NCBI GenBank assembly: GCA_016281165.1
Contig: JAEEIC010000279.1
Span: 1-9,032, forward strand
Length of the DNA: 9,032 nt
From: Bacillota bacterium
GTDB lineage: Bacteria > Bacillota > Clostridia > Peptostreptococcales > Anaerovoracaceae
Reading direction: 5' to 3'
The notes beneath the pieces were generated by a model. That model had not been told where the DNA came from. It searched no databases and saw nothing but the letters and a program-made list of their open reading frames with translations. Below are positions 5,947-9,032 of the stretch, piece after piece. A program made the position numbers and the translations under genes. Position 1 is the stretch's first letter. Each line of letters starts with the position of its first letter.

Positions 5947-8055
5947 TCAGTTATTTATCGTGGTGTATATCTCGCCGTCCTTGATCTCGAACATGACCGG
6001 CTGGGAGACGGCCACGTTGCCCTGGACGTCGGTCATCTCGTAGACCATGGCGTACTTGCCGCCCGAGAGCTCGACCTCTTCGAAGGTCGTGTCCTTGTCT
6101 ATGGTCACCGTACCGACGGTGTAGTATTCGAAATCATCCGCGGCGGAAGTCTTCGCGATCTTCCAGAGCACGGTCACGACGTCGCCCTCGGCCAGCTGGC
6201 GCAGCTCCTTGGCGCTCATGCCCGTCACCGGATCGAGGCCCTTGGTCGCGCCCAGGACCATCCACTGCTCCTGCGCGAAGACGTAGGCCACCACCAGATT
6301 GTACTGCTGGTTATTGAGCAGCACCGGCACGGAGTAGATATTGTACTCGTCGCCCTTGACGTTGGAGAGCTCAAGATAGACGGGCATGCCGTCCAGGCCG
6401 GCCCATACTCCCCTGAAGTTGTCGGCGAAGATGCCGTTCTTCCAGTCGGCCTGCAGGTCGTTGTCATAGCCCATGTTGACCATGACGCCGTCAGCCATGT
6501 AGAAGAGCTCGAAATTGACGGCGGAGAGGACCGCGTCGGCCTTCCCGCCCAGGTTGATGTAAGAGGTGCCGGTCTTCTTGTCGAGCTTGACCTCCTGGCC
6601 CTCCCAGCCCATGGTCTTCACGGTCTCCACCTTGGGGATCTCGGTGACCGGAGCCTGGGGAGCGGAAGGAGTCGTGCCGCCCGAGGATATCAGTTCCTGC
6701 AGGTACTTTCTGCCCTCGGAACCGAGATCGCCGGTGAGCTGGTACTCGTAGAAGTACTTGAAGCTGTCACTGGGGCTCATGACGATCCCAGGGTCAGCGT
6801 ACTTGCCGTAATCTCTGCGGTCGCCGTTGTACGAATAGTAGCAGGAAAGGCCGCTGGAGCTCGCCCTGTAGGGGCCGTTGACCTTATATATGACGCAGTC
6901 GTTCAGGGCGTCGATGACCCTCTGGGAGCTGCCCATGATAGAGCCCGACTGGCGGGCCAGATCGCCCAGGTCGACCATGTTGGTATAGCCCTGGTTCTTG
7001 GTGTTGCCGCCGTAGTTCTCGCTGTTCCTGGCCGCGCGGCCAAAGGCTGAGATGAAGCCGTTGGTCCTGACGGCGCTGGTGAGGGCCTCCGCTCCGAAGT
7101 CCTCATAGGCCTCCACGAGGGGCTCGAGCTTTCCGAGCTCGGTGACGGAGAGGGTGAGGTTGGAGGCGGTGCCGTCCTTCTGGCAGCCGTAGACGAAGGC
7201 GTCGCATATCTCCCTGCCGAGCTTCGCTCCGTCCATGGAAGGATCTTTGGCGAGAGCCTGGACCCACTGGGTATAGAACCAGCCGTTGCCCGGCTCGCTC
7301 TCTTCGGAGGCGACCAGGTAGCGGGCGATGTCGCTGAAGGTGTAGGCGACGTCTATGGTCGCCATCAGGCAGGTGTCGAAGCCCACGACCTCAAGAGGCG
7401 GGTTCTCGGCGTCGGTGCCAAAGACGGATCCGCAGGCCGCGTACATCTCATAAAGGGTGAGAGAATCGTAGTTGTAGAGCTCGTCGAAGGCCGCGCCCGT
7501 GACGCTGCCGCCGCCGTGATCCCAGAAGATGATGCCCCTCTTGTCGGCGGGGTAATTGTCTCTGGCGAATTCGAGGAACTCGCCCAGGGTCTCGGCGTCG
7601 CCCATGCTGGAGACGGGCTTCTCCGCGACCTGGTAGAGGCCGTTGGAGTCATAGACCCAGTACTGCAGCTTCCTGCTGCTCATGTAATTGTTGCGCCAGG
7701 TCTTGCTGCCGCCGGTGACGATGACGAAGACCACGTCGTCGGGGAGCTTGACCTGCGAGAGCTCCATCAGGTCGATGGTGGCGCAGCCGCCGTCGCTCTC
7801 GAGGTTGGAGCCGCAGAGATACCAGTAGAAGGCCCACTTGTAGTTGCCTTCATGGGCCGGGATCGCGGTCTGCGTGCCCGAAGACTGGCTCTGGGAAGGC
7901 TGCGAGGGCGTCTGGCTCTGGGCGGGCTTGGGCGCGCTCTGCTGTGAGGGCTGGCTCTGGTAGCTCTGTCCCGCCGGGACCACCTGCACGTAGCCGCAGG
8001 CGCTCATGGAAAGGACCAGCAGCAGGGCCAGCATTATCGCTGTGAGTTTTTTCAT
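5947..8055 (-). CDS. Secreted clostripain-family (C11) cysteine peptidase lipoprotein
   Basis: In this 702-residue protein, residues 1-20 form a lipoprotein signal (Lys-Lys, hydrophobic core, then SMSAC with the acylated Cys20), predicting anchorage on the outer face of the membrane. A Ser/Gln/Pro-rich linker (about 28-64) follows. The clostripain domain comprises WAFYWYLCGSNLES (74-87), IIFWDHGGGS with catalytic His180, VVGFDTCLMA with catalytic Cys229, YLVASEESEPGNGW (246-259), NMVDLGDLA (359-367) and SGLSCYYSY (401-409). From about 470 a beta-rich C-terminal region of unknown role completes the protein. C11 peptidases cut after basic residues and often mature by self-cleavage; the target here is unknown. 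The start is supported by AGGAGA seven bases upstream. The gene lies 48 bases after dtd in the same direction and is separated from the cassette by a terminator, so a link to the cassette is possible but unproven. Confidence 0.93.
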   Translation of the reverse strand: MKKLTAIMLALLLVLSMSACGYVQVVPAGQSYQSQPSQQSAPKPAQSQTPSQPSQSQSSGTQTAIPAHEGNYKWAFYWYLCGSNLESDGGCATIDLMELSQVKLPDDVVFVIVTGGSKTWRNNYMSSRKLQYWVYDSNGLYQVAEKPVSSMGDAETLGEFLEFARDNYPADKRGIIFWDHGGGSVTGAAFDELYNYDSLTLYEMYAACGSVFGTDAENPPLEVVGFDTCLMATIDVAYTFSDIARYLVASEESEPGNGWFYTQWVQALAKDPSMDGAKLGREICDAFVYGCQKDGTASNLTLSVTELGKLEPLVEAYEDFGAEALTSAVRTNGFISAFGRAARNSENYGGNTKNQGYTNMVDLGDLARQSGSIMGSSQRVIDALNDCVIYKVNGPYRASSSGLSCYYSYNGDRRDYGKYADPGIVMSPSDSFKYFYEYQLTGDLGSEGRKYLQELISSGGTTPSAPQAPVTEIPKVETVKTMGWEGQEVKLDKKTGTSYINLGGKADAVLSAVNFELFYMADGVMVNMGYDNDLQADWKNGIFADNFRGVWAGLDGMPVYLELSNVKGDEYNIYSVPVLLNNQQYNLVVAYVFAQEQWMVLGATKGLDPVTGMSAKELRQLAEGDVVTVLWKIAKTSAADDFEYYTVGTVTIDKDTTFEEVELSGGKYAMVYEMTDVQGNVAVSQPVMFEIKDGEIYTTINN
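7864..7974 (-). repeat. Low-complexity Ser/Gln/Pro linker repeat in the C11 lipoprotein
   Basis: This stretch encodes residues 28-64 of the C11 protein, made mostly of Ser, Gln, Pro and Ala. On the plus strand the decamer CTGGCTCTGG occurs three times (7885-7894, 7912-7921, 7951-7960). It acts as a flexible spacer between the lipid anchor and the catalytic domain. Repeats like this are prone to length change between strains. Confidence 0.7.
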
Positions 8056-8103
8056 CGTTAGTTCTCCTGTTTATATCAGACCGGCTCGCGCCGTTTTGAC
8101 GAT

Positions 8104-8550
8104 CTAAAGATCTCTGGAATCGAGGACTATGGTGAAGGGCCCGTCGTTCACGAGCTCTATCCTCATGTCGGCTCCGAACACGCCTCTTTCCACCGTCGGA
8201 ACGTACTTTTTCGCCTCTTCGATGATGTGGTCGTACATGGGAGAGGCCATGTCGGGCTTTCCGGCGTTGATGAAGCTGGGACGGTTGCCTTTTTTGCAGT
8301 CCGCGTAGAGCGTGAACTGCGAGATCAGCAGCAGCTCTCCGCCCACGTCGGCGAGAGAGAGATTGGTCTTCCCTTCCGCGTCGGCGAAGATGCGCAGGCC
8401 GCACATCTTTTTGACCATCTTGTCGGCCAGCTCCTCGGTATCGCTCTGGGCGATGCCTATGAGGACGAGAAAACCGTCCTTTATGCTGCCGCGGACCTGC
8501 CCGTCGATGGTGACGGAGGCGGAGGTGACTCTCTGGATCACGAATTTCAT
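8104..8550 (-). CDS. dtd: D-aminoacyl-tRNA deacylase
   Basis: This 148-residue cytoplasmic enzyme hydrolyses D-amino acids (and glycine mischarged onto tRNA-Ala) from tRNA, recycling the tRNA and keeping D-residues out of proteins. The whole length matches the DTD fold: MKFVIQRVTSASVTIDG at the start, LRIFADAEGKTNLSL (52-66), the SQFTLYAD active-site motif (77-84), KKGNRPSF (86-93) and the Gly-cisPro motif in VNDGPFTI (134-141). In most DTDs I know, this last motif reads GPVT; here the Val is Phe. The protein acts as a homodimer in known cases. The start has AAGGAG nine bases upstream and a TATAAT box 27 bases upstream. The gene is the first of the minus-strand series, with the C11 lipoprotein 48 bases downstream and probably co-transcribed. 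It diverges from the M3 peptidase gene. Confidence 0.97.
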   Translation of the reverse strand: MKFVIQRVTSASVTIDGQVRGSIKDGFLVLIGIAQSDTEELADKMVKKMCGLRIFADAEGKTNLSLADVGGELLLISQFTLYADCKKGNRPSFINAGKPDMASPMYDHIIEEAKKYVPTVERGVFGADMRIELVNDGPFTIVLDSRDL

Positions 8551-8576
8551 GTATAAGATCTCCTTCTTATCGATCT

Positions 8577-8582
8577 ATTATA
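8577..8582 (-). promoter_or_regulatory. -10 box of the dtd promoter
   Basis: On the minus strand the consensus TATAAT would place transcription start about 20 bases before the dtd ATG, leaving room for its AAGGAG site. No good -35 lies at 16-18 bases (candidates read GTGTAT or similar); TTTACT is present but only 12 bases away. Two back-to-back copies of ATATCCG (8580-8593, plus strand) overlap the box and might be an activator or repressor site. Confidence 0.5.
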
Positions 8583-8657
8583 TCCGATATCCGCAGTAAA
8601 TACACGTATATTTTTCATGTTTGTCCTTGCGCCGGGACCGGAAAGAGAGGCGGAGTA

Positions 8658-8678
8658 ATTGACTATCTTTTAGACAAT
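8658..8678. repeat. Interrupted dyad in the divergent dtd/M3 promoter region
   Basis: ATTGaCTA (8658-8665), five spacer bases and TAGaCAAT (8671-8678) are reverse complements at seven of eight positions. The symmetry, the AT-rich content in a GC-rich genome and the location 24 bases upstream of the proposed M3 -35 box fit an operator for a dimeric regulator. The regulator itself is not in the window. Confidence 0.4.
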
Positions 8679-8702
8679 CAGTCCTCCCCTGTCACTTTGC
8701 GT

Positions 8703-8731
8703 TTGCCTTGCGGGGGAGGCGATGATAAAAT
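8703..8731 (+). promoter_or_regulatory. Sigma-70-type promoter of the M3 oligoendopeptidase gene
   Basis: TTGCCT (8703-8708) and TAAAAT (8726-8731) are spaced by 17 bases. The -10 box is preceded by TGA, giving the extended -10 TGnTAAAAT. Transcription would start near 8738, about 47 bases before the ATG. A 7-bp inverted repeat, CCTCCCC (8683-8689) / GGGGAGG (8713-8719), straddles the -35 box and could affect its use. Confidence 0.55.
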
Positions 8732-8784
8732 ATATTGAATATGCGGAAAGGAAAGTCCGGGCCCTGCGGTCCCGGCGATAAAAA

Positions 8785-9032
8785 ATGAAGTTTTCCGAGA
8801 TGAGATACGAAAGGCCCGACGGCGAGGCTCTCAAAAAAAGCCTGGCGAAGCTCTGCGGGGACCTGAAGAACGCCGCGGACCTCGAAGGAGCGAAAAAGGC
8901 CTTCCTCGCCATAGAGGAGCTGAGCGCGGAGTTCTCCACCCTCTCCACCCTGGTCTCCATCAGGCATTCCATCGACACGAGGGACGAGTTCTACGAGAAA
9001 GAGAACGATTTCTGGAACGCCCTCCTGCCGGA
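8785..9032 (+). CDS. M3 family oligoendopeptidase, N-terminal part (cut by window end)
   Basis: The 82 complete codons start MKFSEMRYERPDGEALKK and include FLAIEELSAEFSTLSTLVSIRH and DTRDEFYEKENDFW. I recognise this as the N-terminal helical lobe of M3 zinc oligoendopeptidases (PepF/thimet-like, normally about 550-600 residues). These cytoplasmic enzymes cut short peptides and use an HExxH zinc site that lies far beyond the window. The start is set by homology and by the stop (TAA 8779-8781) just upstream in the same frame. No ribosome binding site is visible at the normal distance: the 20 bases before the ATG are a GC hairpin end and an A-run. The gene is divergent from dtd. The rest of the protein lies past 9032. 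Confidence 0.9.
   Translation, partial: MKFSEMRYERPDGEALKKSLAKLCGDLKNAADLEGAKKAFLAIEELSAEFSTLSTLVSIRHSIDTRDEFYEKENDFWNALLP

Noticed and set aside
5917..7050. Long plus-strand open frame (377 codons) opposite the C11 gene
   Set aside because: It is rich in His, Asp, Val, Leu and Gly, typical of the antisense of a GC-rich gene. It has no domain and lies wholly over C11 coding sequence with clear motifs, the terminator and the palindrome.
8063..8083. Promoter for the C11 gene (TGATATAAA on the minus strand at about 8070-8078)
   Set aside because: It resembles an extended -10, but transcription would start inside the ribosome binding site, and no -35 is present.
8082..8097. Small hairpin plus TTTT in the dtd/C11 gap, plus strand
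   Set aside because: The stem is only four base pairs, and no plus-strand gene is there to be terminated.
8617..8658. 13-codon plus-strand ORF upstream of the M3 gene
   Set aside because: It has no ribosome site and lies upstream of the best promoter for that strand.
8670..8978. Minus-strand open frame (102 codons) at the right end
   Set aside because: It covers the M3 promoter and N-terminal coding region, and its sequence resembles no family. The plus-strand M3 reading is clear.

Overview
The window looks like chromosome from a GC-rich, anaerobic member of the Bacillota (Clostridia-like). This rests on GGAGG-type ribosome binding sites, very tight gene packing, simple hairpin-plus-T-run terminators, and the gene types present: a Firmicutes-style pyridoxamine kinase, a clostripain-family (C11) lipoprotein, a D-aminoacyl-tRNA deacylase and an M3 oligoendopeptidase. 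The lineage is inferred; there is no rRNA or other marker to place it more closely. No tRNA, rRNA, CRISPR array, transposase or phage gene was seen, and no stretch over 300 bases lacks a gene.

Layout. Bases 1-62 carry the last codons of a plus-strand gene, followed by a GC-rich palindrome and a hairpin terminator. The terminator directly abuts the ribosome binding site of a plus-strand pyridoxamine kinase (163-996). From 1051 to 8550 everything is on the minus strand. In transcription order it reads: dtd (8550-8104), a secreted C11 cysteine peptidase lipoprotein (8055-5947), a palindrome and an intrinsic terminator (5943-5891), then five packed genes. These five are a PF14907-type nucleotidyltransferase (5869-4748), a PqqD-like protein with a long acidic tail (4733-4317), a GT8 glycosyltransferase (4306-3440), an HPr-kinase-like P-loop protein starting at TTG (3434-2424), and a tandem-domain GT2 glycosyltransferase (2427-1051). 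A divergent intergenic region (8551-8784) separates dtd from the 5' end of an M3 oligoendopeptidase gene (8785 onward, cut by the window edge).

How the genes may work together. The flanking genes are housekeeping: vitamin B6 salvage, removal of D-amino acids from tRNA, and peptide breakdown. The unusual part is the five-gene cassette at 1051-5869. PqqD-like peptide-binding domains, HprK-like kinases and NTP_transf_5-type nucleotidyltransferases recur together in some lasso-peptide clusters, where the kinase and nucleotidyltransferase decorate the peptide tail, and in the functionally unassigned 'HPr-rel-A' systems. Here they sit with two glycosyltransferases but with no lasso cyclase, leader protease, radical SAM enzyme, transporter or separate precursor peptide in the window. 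The PqqD protein itself ends in a roughly 30-residue acidic tail that looks like a short peptide substrate. The working hypothesis is a peptide- or protein-phosphoglycosylation cassette in which the PqqD protein is the carrier, or carries its own substrate. This is inference and is marked as such below.
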